DNA from: WTJD01 sp964225175
GTDB taxonomy: Bacteria; Pseudomonadota; Gammaproteobacteria; Xanthomonadales; SZUA-36
NCBI GenBank assembly: GCA_964225175.1
Contig: CAXQNK010000002.1
Span: 1 to 28,346, forward strand
Length of the DNA stretch: 28,346 nt
Reading direction: 5' to 3'
This document shows, piece by piece, positions 1 through 7,730 of this stretch (position 1 is the first letter of the stretch; the number at the start of each line of letters is the position of its first letter). The notes beneath the pieces were generated by a model that was not told the DNA's origin, did no database searches, and saw nothing but the letters and a program-made list of their open reading frames with translations. A program made the position numbers and the translations under genes.

Positions 1-743
1 TGTGCCAGCGGGTCGGGTTGCCCCCTGGTATGGGGCGCGAAAACCACCTGGGGCTGACCCAGCAGGACCGCCTCGTGCGCCACTTGAGGCGCCAGTACCG
101 GCTCCTGCGCAAATATGTTTTCTCCTCCGCACCGGGCGAGCCCCTGGCTGACCAGATGCGCCCCATTGAGCGTGAACAGGGGCTTTTCCGCAACCTGGTA
201 AAAATAGCGTATTCGTAAATGAGCCGCATTGGTGCGCTCGAGGCTGAGCAGCTTTTGACGCACACTTTCGGCCGATTGAGGCGGCGGTCGTCCCGTGGCG
301 GAGGCGATCTGCTCCAGCAGTGTAGCGATTCCTTCGGGGTGGAGGAGCTCCGTGCGCCATACGCGGAGTCCAAGCTGTTCAAGCCGGTCAAGCGCAGCAC
401 CGGGATTGCCTGATTCCCAGGCAATAATGAGGTCGGGCCGAAGCGCGAGAATGCGCTCAAGGTCGAATCGGAACGCATCGCCGATGCGCGCCACATCAAG
501 CGCCGCGGCGGGGTAATTGCTGTATTCCGTGGCACCGACCAGCACCTCGCCGGCCCCGGCGTCATAGATCAGCTCAGCGAGGTGAGGGGCCAGCGCCACG
601 ACGCGTTGCGCGGGTTGCTGAAGAATCAGGGGCTGACCGCTTGCCTGGGGTAGGGCGATTTGCCCGAGACCTGGAGCAGGCGCGAGATACGCGATGGTCG
701 CGAGGAATACAGCAAGCAATTCATCCCGGCAGCGCGGGCTCAT
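1..743 (-). CDS. btuF: BtuF-like periplasmic cobalamin-binding protein (partial, C-terminus beyond window)
   Basis: Substrate-binding protein that in the BtuF family captures vitamin B12 in the periplasm and hands it to an ABC importer. The 247 readable codons start with a hydrophobic stretch (about residues 9-27) that could be a signal peptide. They continue with family-typical segments RVVALAPHLAELIYDAG, EVLVGATEYSNYP, LERILALRPDLIIAW, a Leu-Gly linker, and CGGENIF further on, as in E. coli BtuF. The ATG overlaps the ampE stop codon as ATGA, so translation is probably coupled. No permease or ATPase gene lies in the window. The fold is shared with haem and siderophore binders, but the YSNYP and RPDLIIAW segments favour corrinoid. 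The 3' end lies beyond position 1. Confidence 0.8.
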   Translation of the reverse strand, partial: MSPRCRDELLAVFLATIAYLAPAPGLGQIALPQASGQPLILQQPAQRVVALAPHLAELIYDAGAGEVLVGATEYSNYPAAALDVARIGDAFRFDLERILALRPDLIIAWESGNPGAALDRLEQLGLRVWRTELLHPEGIATLLEQIASATGRPPPQSAESVRQKLLSLERTNAAHLRIRYFYQVAEKPLFTLNGAHLVSQGLARCGGENIFAQEPVLAPQVAHEAVLLGQPQVVFAPHTRGQPDPLA

Positions 744-1630
744 GCAATAACGTCGACCAGCAGCAGTAGGGCGAGCACGGTGAGCCAAACCCCGAATAAG
801 CGCCAGATAAGGTCCATGGCCTGTTTAAGGCTGGCGAGCGGGCCGTCCAGTTGATCCGCATAGCCGTCGCGTGCCGCGCGGCCACTGAGCACGATCTGGC
901 ATGCGCTGGCGAGCAGGAATCCGTTGTCCGTGGCGAACAGTCGATGCCCGCGTTCATCAATGTTTCTTTTCCAGGCGGTATAGACGGAATCAAAGTCGGT
1001 TGCGATTGCCAAGGACAGGGTCATCAACTGGGCAACTGGCCAATCGAGAACCTGGCGCAGGCGGCTGTAAAGGGCCATCTCCTCTTCTTCCAGTTGCAGG
1101 TCGCCTTCACTGAGGCGGTCCGCGATACGGTGAAGCATGGCGCCATAAATACCCAGCACGGCGAACCAGAATATGGTGCCGAACCAGCGCTGCAATGCTT
1201 CGCGAAATACAAACCTGACCGCTTGTTCCTGCTGGTTTGTTGTTTCATCACTGCCGGAGTCTTCCCCCAGAAGCTTGTTCACTGCCTCTTTCTGGGCTTC
1301 GTCTGAATCGGCGTGGGTAATGGCGTCGATATCACTGTCCAGGTCATGCGGTCCGAAGGTATACACCAGGACGGCCAGGGAGAGGATGAAGCTGCCAAGG
1401 ACGCCAAGATCGAACACCGATACGATCAGCAGGTTAGCGCTGAAAAGAAGCAGCAAGGGAAGCCCGATCACGGCGATAAAGCTCACGAGATTCTGCCCGA
1501 AGGGAAGACTGCGGCAGCGTTCGCTGCACCACTCCGCCATGGGCTTCACCCACTCGAACCGGTGCAGACGGCCCAGATCCCTGATGAAGTAACACAGCGC
1601 AAATGCGATCAGGATTGAGATGATGGTCAT
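740..1630 (-). CDS. ampE: AmpE-like inner-membrane protein (CobD/CbiB-related family)
   Basis: Integral membrane protein of 296 aa. Hydrophobic segments lie near residues 2-18, 46-70, 74-92, 150-168 and 274-295. The motif FGPHDLDSDIDA (92-103) and the central FREALQRWFGTIFWF region resemble AmpE, a protein linked to sensing of peptidoglycan recycling and beta-lactamase induction. DWPVAQLMTLSLAIATDF (196-213) is shared more broadly with the CobD/CbiB cobalamin-biosynthesis family. It follows nudC after a 64-base gap and overlaps the BtuF-like gene by four bases. No ampD gene is present here. The position beside a B12-binding gene makes a corrinoid role conceivable, but the sequence looks more like AmpE. 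The biochemical function of AmpE itself is poorly defined. Confidence 0.72.
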   Translation of the reverse strand: MTIISILIAFALCYFIRDLGRLHRFEWVKPMAEWCSERCRSLPFGQNLVSFIAVIGLPLLLLFSANLLIVSVFDLGVLGSFILSLAVLVYTFGPHDLDSDIDAITHADSDEAQKEAVNKLLGEDSGSDETTNQQEQAVRFVFREALQRWFGTIFWFAVLGIYGAMLHRIADRLSEGDLQLEEEEMALYSRLRQVLDWPVAQLMTLSLAIATDFDSVYTAWKRNIDERGHRLFATDNGFLLASACQIVLSGRAARDGYADQLDGPLASLKQAMDLIWRLFGVWLTVLALLLLVDVIA

Positions 1631-1694
1631 CGGCTGTTTCCCGTTTGTGCTGTATGCTCAGCTCATCAACGAGTTTAGCACGCGCGGGATGCAA

Positions 1695-2684
1695 TCACGG
1701 AGACTTGCGACCGCGATGGCGGCGGGTCAGTTCCTCCAGATCCCCGCCGCCTTGTTTCCGAAACCAGTCAGCCAACAGCCGAAAGGATATGGATACGGGT
1801 GAGGAGAGCAGGACTTCGCCCTGCCGGACTGATTCGGTCAGCTCTGAAACCGTAAACCACCGAACCTCCTCCAGTTCCTCGGAGGGCGCGTGATCCCGGC
1901 TCGCTGCCTCTGCGTAGAAGCCGCACATGGCGGAGGCTGGGAACGGCCAGGGCTGCGAGGAGACATAGCGGATATCAGACAGCCGGACCTGTGCCTCTTC
2001 GTATACTTCGCGAATAACGGCATCTTCGAGGCTCTCGCCGGGCTCGACAAAACCGGCCAGGGTGGAAAAGCGCTTCTTGGGCCAGTTGGGGTTGCGCCCT
2101 AACAAGCAGGCGTTCTTGTGGGTGACCAGCACGATGATGGCAGGATCTATCCTTGGAAAGGATTGGCGGGCACATTCCTCGTTGCTGCAGACCAACCGGT
2201 GTCCGGCGGACAAGAGCCGGTTTGGATTGCCGCACACACCACAAAATCGGTGGCGGTGTTGCCAGTAATGCAGTGCTTTGGCGTAGGCCAGGATCCCTGC
2301 GTGTTTTGCATCCATATCAATGGAGGCGCTCCTGAGGTTAGCGAACGTGGCATCGGGATGTTGCCTGATGACCTCTTCGCGCTGCCCGTCGGTGAGCGAG
2401 ACGATGAAGTAGGTTCTTTTCTGGTCGGCCCCGAGCAATGTGGGCGGCTGCACGAAATGGTGGTCACTGAGCGATCCGGGCTGAAGGTGCACGGCCCGGC
2501 TGCCAGTGGCATCACTGGCCAAAAGATTGCGGCTGCGCCACATGGGCACCAGGCGGGCCTGCGGCTGTTGCAGGGCCTCACGGAGCCATGTCTCGTCGTC
2601 ACGGTATTCGACGAGCCGATCGAGCCGGACCGAGGCGAAACGATTTTTTTGCGAGCGGGTAAAGTCGTCCCTGCTTAGGTTCAT
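1695..2684 (-). CDS. nudC: NAD(H) pyrophosphatase / RNA decapping Nudix hydrolase NudC
   Basis: Hydrolyses NADH to NMNH and AMP. In E. coli the same enzyme removes the NAD cap from RNA. All three family marks are present: a zinc ribbon with Cys148, Cys151, Cys166 and Cys171; a Nudix box from Gly211 to Val233 with R225-E226 and E229-E230; and the NudC signature SQPWPFP at 243-249, which separates it from other Nudix enzymes. The Nudix consensus Gly near the box end is Gln232 here, a mild deviation. At 329 aa it is longer than E. coli NudC (257 aa), because of the N-terminal domain. It starts 12 bases after the erpA stop, so the two are probably co-transcribed. Confidence 0.95.
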   Translation of the reverse strand: MNLSRDDFTRSQKNRFASVRLDRLVEYRDDETWLREALQQPQARLVPMWRSRNLLASDATGSRAVHLQPGSLSDHHFVQPPTLLGADQKRTYFIVSLTDGQREEVIRQHPDATFANLRSASIDMDAKHAGILAYAKALHYWQHRHRFCGVCGNPNRLLSAGHRLVCSNEECARQSFPRIDPAIIVLVTHKNACLLGRNPNWPKKRFSTLAGFVEPGESLEDAVIREVYEEAQVRLSDIRYVSSQPWPFPASAMCGFYAEAASRDHAPSEELEEVRWFTVSELTESVRQGEVLLSSPVSISFRLLADWFRKQGGGDLEELTRRHRGRKSP

Positions 2685-2696
2685 CTTGCGCCGGGT

Positions 2697-3044
2697 TCAA
2701 ACTGAGAACGAAGAACCGCAACCGCAGGTTGTCGCCGCATTGGGATTTCGAATGACGAACTGGGCGCCCTGCAGGCTCTCGCTGTAGTCCACCTCGGCGC
2801 CGGCAAGGTATTGGAAACTGAGTGGATCAACCAGCAGCGTGACGCCTTCGCGGGTGAAACGCAGGTCGTCGGCCTCAGCGACCTCGTCGAATGAGAAGCC
2901 GTACTGGAACCCGGAGCAGCCCCCGCCCTGGATATAGACCCTCAGCTTGAGCTCCGGATTGCGTTCCTCCAGGATGAGCTCAAAGGCTTTCCTGGCCGCT
3001 GCCTCGGTAAATTCGATTGTCGGTTGAAGCGTGTTGTCATGCAT
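2697..3044 (-). CDS. erpA: Iron-sulfur cluster insertion protein ErpA
   Basis: A-type carrier that passes Fe-S clusters to apoproteins. The 115-aa protein has the three conserved cysteines of the family: Cys43 in GGGCSGFQY, and Cys107 and Cys109 in CGCGSSF near the C-terminus. Length and the FTEAAARK start fit ErpA rather than IscA or SufA, and no isc or suf genes lie nearby. The ATG at 3042-3044 has no strong Shine-Dalgarno sequence. It heads a likely operon erpA-nudC-ampE-btuF. A possible promoter lies at 3083-3111, downstream of the terminator at 3141-3163. Confidence 0.93.
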   Translation of the reverse strand: MHDNTLQPTIEFTEAAARKAFELILEERNPELKLRVYIQGGGCSGFQYGFSFDEVAEADDLRFTREGVTLLVDPLSFQYLAGAEVDYSESLQGAQFVIRNPNAATTCGCGSSFSV

Positions 3045-3082
3045 GGGTCGCGAGTGTCACTTAGCGATGAATACAGACCCTA

Positions 3083-3111
3083 ACTATGCGGTCTCGGGGC
3101 TGAATTTTCAA
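3083..3111 (-). promoter_or_regulatory. Possible sigma-70 promoter of erpA operon
   Basis: On the minus strand TTGAAA (3106-3111) is separated by 17 bases from CATAGT (3083-3088), four of six matches to the -10 consensus. Transcription would start near 3076 and leave a leader of about 32 nt. It lies between the terminator at 3141-3163 and erpA, where an independent erpA promoter would be expected. Based on consensus matching only. Confidence 0.4.
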
Positions 3112-3140
3112 TGGATGGACGGTGGCCGAGATCGTTCAAC

Positions 3141-3163
3141 AAAAAAGCGGCCGAGGCCGCTTT
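3141..3163 (-). terminator. Intrinsic terminator (minus strand)
   Basis: The minus strand reads AAAGCGGCC, a two-base centre, then GGCCGCTTTTTT. This gives an eight-base-pair GC-rich stem with a tetraloop followed by a run of six T. The T-run follows the stem only on the minus strand, so it ends leftward transcripts: the candidate small RNA starting near 3231 and any readthrough from cysQ. Confidence 0.85.
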
Positions 3164-3231
3164 GAGTTCACTGCTTGTTTGAATTGTTGTGCTTTATTGT
3201 CGTTGTATTCAGTAGAGCCCCCACTGAGGGT
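3141..3231 (-). ncRNA. Candidate small RNA (or attenuated leader of erpA operon), about 91 nt
   Basis: A promoter at 3239-3267 and an intrinsic terminator at 3141-3163 bracket about 91 nt with no gene call. The predicted RNA starts ACCCTCAGTGGGGG and can fold a short 5' hairpin (TCAGT pairing with ACTGA). It then has about 40 nt of CA-rich, probably unstructured sequence (ACAACGACAATAAAGCACAA) before the terminator with its U-tail. A short 5' stem, an open A-rich linker and a terminator with a U-tail is the usual layout of Hfq-dependent small RNAs. I do not recognise a named family. Because erpA lies downstream on the same strand, the element could instead be a leader whose terminator limits expression of erpA. 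Confidence 0.55.
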
Positions 3232-3238
3232 AGCGCCA

Positions 3239-3267
3239 TTTATACTCGCGTATGACATGTGGGTCAA
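3239..3267 (-). promoter_or_regulatory. Near-consensus sigma-70 promoter
   Basis: On the minus strand TTGACC (3262-3267), a 17-base spacer and TATAAA (3239-3244) give five of six matches at each element with optimal spacing. It is the best promoter I found in the window. It lies in the cysQ-erpA intergenic region, 28 bases beyond the cysQ stop, and points toward the terminator at 3141-3163. Confidence 0.75.
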
Positions 3268-3294
3268 GTTCCGACGCGCCCCGCCGGGTGCTTC

Positions 3295-4092
3295 TCAAGC
3301 TTTGGCGAGGTCCCCGACCCATGCGCGCCCGGTATCGCCGAAAACGAGGAATTCAGGGTTCAGCAGGCTGCTTTTGGTGTTATATGCCAGGCGTTGGCCA
3401 TCCATCGCGACCACGCGGCCTCCGGCCGCCTCCACCACCGCTTGTGCCGCCGCAGTATCCCACTCGCAGGTGGGGCCGAGCCGTGGATACAGATCGGCAG
3501 CACCCTCGGCCACCAGGCAGAATTTCAGTGAACTGCCCATGCTGACCATTTCATGGGGCCCAAGCGCCTCGAGACGTTGAGACAATTCCGGGTTGGCGTG
3601 GGAGCGACTGCCAACGACCCTCAGGGGGCTCTGCGCATCCGCGCAGACTTCGATGGCTGTCACCTGGTCCCCGTTTTGGCGCCAACAGCCCCGTTCGACG
3701 TGCCCGAAGTAGCTAATGTTTCGCACGGGTACATGAACGACGCCAAGAACAGGGTAGTGGTGTTGAATGAGAGCGATGTTGACGGTGAATTCGCCGTTTC
3801 GGTTGATGAATTCCTTGGTGCCGTCCAACGGGTCGATCAGCCAGTAGCTCTCCCACTGCTGACGTTGATCGAACGGAATCCTGGCCGATTCCTCTGAGAG
3901 TATCGGGATGTCGGGGGTCAACTGTTCCAGCGCTGCAACGATGACCCGGTGGCTGGCAAGGTCGGCCTGCGTCAATGGTGTGCGATCGTCCTTGAGGGAG
4001 ACCTCAAAATCCTGGCTGTATACATCGAGTATGGCCTCGCCTGCTGCTTGGGCAATTGGCACCAAGGAGTCAAGATACGTGGCGTTTGTCAT
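3295..4092 (-). CDS. cysQ: 3'(2'),5'-bisphosphate nucleotidase CysQ
   Basis: Removes the 3'-phosphate from 3'-phosphoadenosine 5'-phosphate (PAP), a by-product of sulfate assimilation and carrier-protein charging. The 265-aa protein has the lithium-sensitive phosphatase metal site: SEES at 66-69, DPLDGT at 87-92 and WD at 211-212. DGTKEFINRNGEFTVNIALI is typical of CysQ rather than SuhB or HisN. The ATG overlaps the nudE stop codon as ATGA. It is last in the gspN-(HisN-like)-nudE-cysQ operon and is followed by the small RNA region. Confidence 0.93.
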   Translation of the reverse strand: MTNATYLDSLVPIAQAAGEAILDVYSQDFEVSLKDDRTPLTQADLASHRVIVAALEQLTPDIPILSEESARIPFDQRQQWESYWLIDPLDGTKEFINRNGEFTVNIALIQHHYPVLGVVHVPVRNISYFGHVERGCWRQNGDQVTAIEVCADAQSPLRVVGSRSHANPELSQRLEALGPHEMVSMGSSLKFCLVAEGAADLYPRLGPTCEWDTAAAQAVVEAAGGRVVAMDGQRLAYNTKSSLLNPEFLVFGDTGRAWVGDLAKA

Positions 4093-4643
4093 GAATTATT
4101 CTCACTTGCCATGAAGTCACGGGCAATATAAAGCGCTGCAATGGTGCGCCCTTCGGTGCAGTCTTCCCGATCACTCAGTGACTTCAGATCATTAAGGTCC
4201 CACGGCACGATCTCGAGTTCTTCGGGCTCGTCGCCCGGCAGTCGGCTGGGATACAGATCGCGAGCCAGCACGACATGCGTTACATGCGTCATGTAACCGG
4301 GTGCAAGGCTGAGGCGGTTGAGGAGCTGCAGGTCGCGCGCGGCGTAACCGGCCTCTTCCTGCAATTCTCTCTGCGCGGCATCAAGGATAAGCTCGTCTCT
4401 CTCCAGCCTGCCCTTGACCAGGCCGACCTCGTACTGGTGCAGGCCGGCAGCGTATTCCCTCACAAGCAACACGGTGCTGTCGTCCAGCATCGGAACCACG
4501 ATGACAGCGCCGAGCCCCTTGCTGCGCAGACGTTCATAGGTTCGGCACTCACCATTGGAAAACTCCAGGTCAAGTTGCTCGACCTTGAAAAGATGTGCCG
4601 GGTCACGTTCTCTGCGCGCCTTGATTTTCGGTAATTTCGGCAT
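4089..4643 (-). CDS. nudE: ADP-compounds hydrolase NudE
   Basis: Nudix hydrolase of 184 aa that in E. coli cleaves ADP-ribose, diadenosine polyphosphates and NADH. The Nudix box runs from Gly78 to Tyr100 (GRLERDE, then RELQEEAGY) with every catalytic consensus residue present. YEVGLVKGRLE before it and LAPGYMTH after it are NudE-like. I chose the ATG at 4643 because its A is the last base of the preceding stop codon (TGATG); a TTG lies one codon upstream. It overlaps cysQ by four bases. NudE and CysQ are neighbours in several gammaproteobacteria as I recall, which supports the assignment. Confidence 0.92.
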   Translation of the reverse strand: MPKLPKIKARRERDPAHLFKVEQLDLEFSNGECRTYERLRSKGLGAVIVVPMLDDSTVLLVREYAAGLHQYEVGLVKGRLERDELILDAAQRELQEEAGYAARDLQLLNRLSLAPGYMTHVTHVVLARDLYPSRLPGDEPEELEIVPWDLNDLKSLSDREDCTEGRTIAALYIARDFMASENNS

Positions 4644-5416
4644 CAACGAGCCTCGTTGAGCACTGACAAAAGGCGCCCGTGCAGTCGCCCGGGTGCAGCC
4701 AGAACCGAGCGGGTGTCATCACCCACCGGATTGCCATCGAGATCAGTGAAGACTCCGCCGGCCTCACTCACGATCAGGCTGACAGCGGCGATGTCGAGGA
4801 TGTTGACTTCCGATTCGATCACGGCATCGAGTTGACCTGCTGCGAGACGGTGATAGTGGTAATAGTCCCCGTATCCGCGTGTTCTGCCCGCGCAAGCCAG
4901 GATCGTTCCCAGGGCCTGCCAGCGCGGGGAGCGGGCCAAGGACCCAATATTGCCCGTCGACAGGCTGGCACCTTCAATGGTTTCCTGCGTACTGACTTGC
5001 AGTGCCTCACCATTGAGCCAGGCCCCACCGCCACGGGTGGCCCAGGCCAACTCCCCCATGGCCGGGGCATTGGAGACGCCGACAATGATCTGGTCTCCAT
5101 GCATTAGCGCGATCTGGGTAGAAAACATGCCGAAACCGCCCACGAAGCTCTTCGTGCCGTCGATCGGGTCGATCAGCCACCGATATTCACTGCCCGCCGA
5201 TTGGCTGCCATACTCTTCGCCGATGATGCCGTGACCGGGAAACGCGTCGCTGAGGCGCTGGCGGATGATGCGCTCCGCCTCCTGGTCCGCAACGGTCACA
5301 GGCGTGAGGTCCGCTTTGATTTCAATTTCCAGCGTGCCCCCGTAGTAGTGGAGAATGCGTTCCTCGGCTTCGAGTGCTGCGGAACGGGCAATGTCCAGGA
5401 AGTGCGTGTAATCCAT
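4643..5416 (-). CDS. Inositol-monophosphatase family phosphatase, histidinol-phosphatase (HisN)-like
   Basis: Mg-dependent phosphatase of 257 aa. Metal-site motifs are GEEYG (66-70), DPIDGT (83-88) and D208 in NILDIAA. The run DPIDGTKSFVGG is closer to HisN-type histidinol-phosphate phosphatases than to SuhB, whose usual WD motif here reads LD. The substrate cannot be settled from sequence: histidinol phosphate, inositol phosphate or a nucleotide are all possible. I start it at 5416, where the ATG shares a base with the gspN stop (TGATG). An upstream in-frame start at 5446 would add ten residues inside gspN. It is the second phosphatase of this fold in the operon, besides CysQ. Confidence 0.82.
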   Translation of the reverse strand: MDYTHFLDIARSAALEAEERILHYYGGTLEIEIKADLTPVTVADQEAERIIRQRLSDAFPGHGIIGEEYGSQSAGSEYRWLIDPIDGTKSFVGGFGMFSTQIALMHGDQIIVGVSNAPAMGELAWATRGGGAWLNGEALQVSTQETIEGASLSTGNIGSLARSPRWQALGTILACAGRTRGYGDYYHYHRLAAGQLDAVIESEVNILDIAAVSLIVSEAGGVFTDLDGNPVGDDTRSVLAAPGRLHGRLLSVLNEAR

Positions 5417-6174
5417 CAGCGGATGGAACCTCCCCAGCTCAGCCAATATTTGCCGTCCCGGAACTCACTGCCAATTTCTCGGAAAAACTCGTGCATGTCC
5501 TGGCGCCGTGGCGAGACCTCCGTGCCGACGGTAATTTCATAGTTGGCCATGTTCAGCCTGCCCGAACCTGTGAACCTGATATCGCTTGACTGTAGGGACC
5601 GAAACTCGAAGTCGATACCCTGCTGAGCGCCCTGTGCGGGCGTGAAGGTCATCTGCAGGCGGCCAAAAGACTCCTCTACCGCCCCTGTGATGCCTGCACC
5701 AGACCAGTCGATGCGCCCGGTGCCACTGCTTGGGAGTTCATCGATCAGTTCCAGTTCATCGATATCGAAATCCAGCTTGCCATCGAGATTAATCATCGGG
5801 AGGAACCGGCTGACATCTATCCACTTGGCTGGCAGAAAACCGCTCCCATCGCGGATGGTGTATTCGCCTTCCGGGGTCATGCTCAACCACATGTCGAAGT
5901 GATGCTCTGGCCCCTCACCATCCAGTTTCCAGCGCGTTTTCTGGGTGCTCCAGTCTTCAACTTCCTCAAGTTCCCAACCGACTTTGCCTAGGTCAAGGTC
6001 CCGATACTTGAAGTCGTCGACCTCACCATCCCAAACGGTGCCTTCGATCTCCTCGAGATCGATGCCAAGCTGCTCGGGTTGAGCCACCTTGACGACCAGG
6101 TCAGCAGGCATGCGCCAGACCACCAGGGCTCCTGCGCCAATCATGAGTAACAACGCAATCAGCCATTTACGCAT
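5416..6174 (-). CDS. gspN: Type II secretion system protein N (GspN)
   Basis: Bitopic inner-membrane protein of 252 aa. It has an N-terminal anchor (about residues 4-20) after a short positive stretch, then a periplasmic domain. Family-typical features are the early GTVWDGEV segment, a WELEEV segment about 25 residues later, and repeated glycine-rich beta motifs. GspN is an accessory part of some type II secretion systems. No other gsp gene lies in the window, so this copy is an orphan at the head of a nucleotide-phosphatase operon. AAAGGGAG lies nine bases before the ATG, a good ribosome site. The 206 bases between it and bioA must hold divergent promoters, but I see no convincing -35/-10 pair for gspN. 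Confidence 0.8.
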   Translation of the reverse strand: MRKWLIALLLMIGAGALVVWRMPADLVVKVAQPEQLGIDLEEIEGTVWDGEVDDFKYRDLDLGKVGWELEEVEDWSTQKTRWKLDGEGPEHHFDMWLSMTPEGEYTIRDGSGFLPAKWIDVSRFLPMINLDGKLDFDIDELELIDELPSSGTGRIDWSGAGITGAVEESFGRLQMTFTPAQGAQQGIDFEFRSLQSSDIRFTGSGRLNMANYEITVGTEVSPRRQDMHEFFREIGSEFRDGKYWLSWGGSIR

Positions 6175-6380
6175 GAGCGTTCACTCCCTTTGATTTCGAG
6201 TAAAAGATCATTACGGGCGAGGAGGTTTCGGCAGGAGAAATAAGGTTCATGTCACTTTACAGGACGATCGCTTGCAAGGGCTTGGCCGGGACTCCATGAT
6301 ACCAGACCAAGCTAGAGTGAACGGGGACTTTGACATCACACCGTCCCCCCTGCGTGATCACATTCAGGAGCCTTTGGCCA

Positions 6381-7730
6381 GTGGATGAAAACCAGCGATT
6401 AATCGAACGAGATCTCGCCGCGGTCTGGCACCCCACCACCCAGATGAAAGATCATGAGTGGTTGCCCATGCTGCCGATTCGACGCGGACGGGGCGTATGG
6501 CTGGAGGACATGGAGGGTCGGCAGTACCTGGACGCGATCAGTTCGTGGTGGGTGAACCTGTTCGGCCATGCTCACCCGGACATCAGCGATCGTGTTGCCG
6601 AGCAGGCAAGAACCCTTGAGCATGTCATTCTCGCCGGCGCGACCCATCCTTCCGCCGTGGAATTGGCGGAGCGCTTGGTCAAAGTGACGCCTGAGGGCCT
6701 GACCCGGGTGTTTTACGCCGACAGCGGTTCGAATGCCGTGGAAATCGCGCTCAAGATGAGTTTTCATTTCTGGCGAAATGAAGGTTTCCGCGAGCGCACG
6801 CGGTTTGTCGCTCTGAGCAACAGCTACCATGGCGAAACACTGGGCACGCTCAGCGTTGGCGATGTGGGTATTTTCAAAGAAACCTACACACCCCTGTTGC
6901 TGGAATCCCTGCTGGCGCCCAGCCCCGATTGCTTCAATGTCCCGCCGGACAGGTGGGATGAGCATGCCGAGAAACGTCTCCTGGAGATGGACGAACTGCT
7001 GACGCGCCACGCACACGAGGTGTGCGCGGTGATCATCGAGCCACTGGTTCAATGCGCGGGCGGAATGCGCATGTATCCACCTGCCTATATTTCCGGTCTT
7101 CGGGCATTGTGTGATCGCCACCAGGTGCATCTCATCGCTGACGAGATCGCTGTCGGTTTTGGGCGCACGGGCACCTTGTTCGCCTGTGAGCAGGCGGGCG
7201 TAGCGCCGGATTTCATGTGCCTGTCAAAGGGTTTGACCGGGGGGTATTTGCCGATGTCGGCGGTGCTGGCCGGTGAGCAGGTCTACGACGTGTTTTACGA
7301 CGACTACACCAGCCTGCGGGGTTTTCTGCACTCTCACAGTTACACCGGCAATGCCCTGGCCTGCTCAGCAGCGTTGGCGACGTTGGATATATTCGAGCGA
7401 GAGCCCGTGCTTGAGAACAATCGCACGACGGCACAATACATGCGCCAGGCCGTGGCGCCCTTGGAGCAACATCCGCATGTCGGCGAGATTCGCCAGTGCG
7501 GGATGATTCTTGCGCTTGAAATGGTCGCCGATCGAGAGACCATGACGCCCTATCACTGGCGCGAGCGACGCGGCATGAGAGTCTATCAGCATGCCCTCGC
7601 CAACGGCGTGCTGCTCCGCCCGATCGGTAACGTAGTCTATTTCATGCCGCCTTATGTCATCCGACGTGAGGAGATTGATCAGATGGTGCAGGTTGCCTCG
7701 CAGGGTATTGATTTGGCGACCGGCAACTGA
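6381..7730 (+). CDS. bioA: Adenosylmethionine-8-amino-7-oxononanoate aminotransferase BioA
   Basis: Class III PLP aminotransferase that makes 7,8-diaminopelargonate in biotin synthesis. From GTG at 6381 it has 449 aa, preceded by CAGGAG ten bases upstream; an upstream TTG at 6330 lies in unconserved sequence. Seen: WHPTTQM (16-22), SSWWVNLFGH (54-63), YHGET (149-153), DEIAVGFGRTG with PLP-binding Asp254, the PLP lysine Lys283 in SKGLTGG, and HSHSYTGN. The pattern fits the Pseudomonas-type BioA. At positions matching E. coli Tyr17 and Asp147 (amino-donor pocket, from memory) it has Thr19 and Glu152. No other biotin gene lies in the window. TTGACA at 6330-6335 could be a -35, but the matching -10 is poor. 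It overlaps rsmE by one base. Confidence 0.88.
   Translation: MDENQRLIERDLAAVWHPTTQMKDHEWLPMLPIRRGRGVWLEDMEGRQYLDAISSWWVNLFGHAHPDISDRVAEQARTLEHVILAGATHPSAVELAERLVKVTPEGLTRVFYADSGSNAVEIALKMSFHFWRNEGFRERTRFVALSNSYHGETLGTLSVGDVGIFKETYTPLLLESLLAPSPDCFNVPPDRWDEHAEKRLLEMDELLTRHAHEVCAVIIEPLVQCAGGMRMYPPAYISGLRALCDRHQVHLIADEIAVGFGRTGTLFACEQAGVAPDFMCLSKGLTGGYLPMSAVLAGEQVYDVFYDDYTSLRGFLHSHSYTGNALACSAALATLDIFEREPVLENNRTTAQYMRQAVAPLEQHPHVGEIRQCGMILALEMVADRETMTPYHWRERRGMRVYQHALANGVLLRPIGNVVYFMPPYVIRREEIDQMVQVASQGIDLATGN

Noticed and set aside
3168..3239. A 23-codon frame (ATG GCG CTA ...) running through the candidate small RNA
   Set aside because: Its ATG overlaps the -10 element, so the predicted RNA starts downstream of it. 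No ribosome site is possible, and a frame this short is expected by chance.
6399..7130. 243-codon open frame antisense to bioA
   Set aside because: BioA motifs on the other strand are decisive, and the antisense product resembles nothing.
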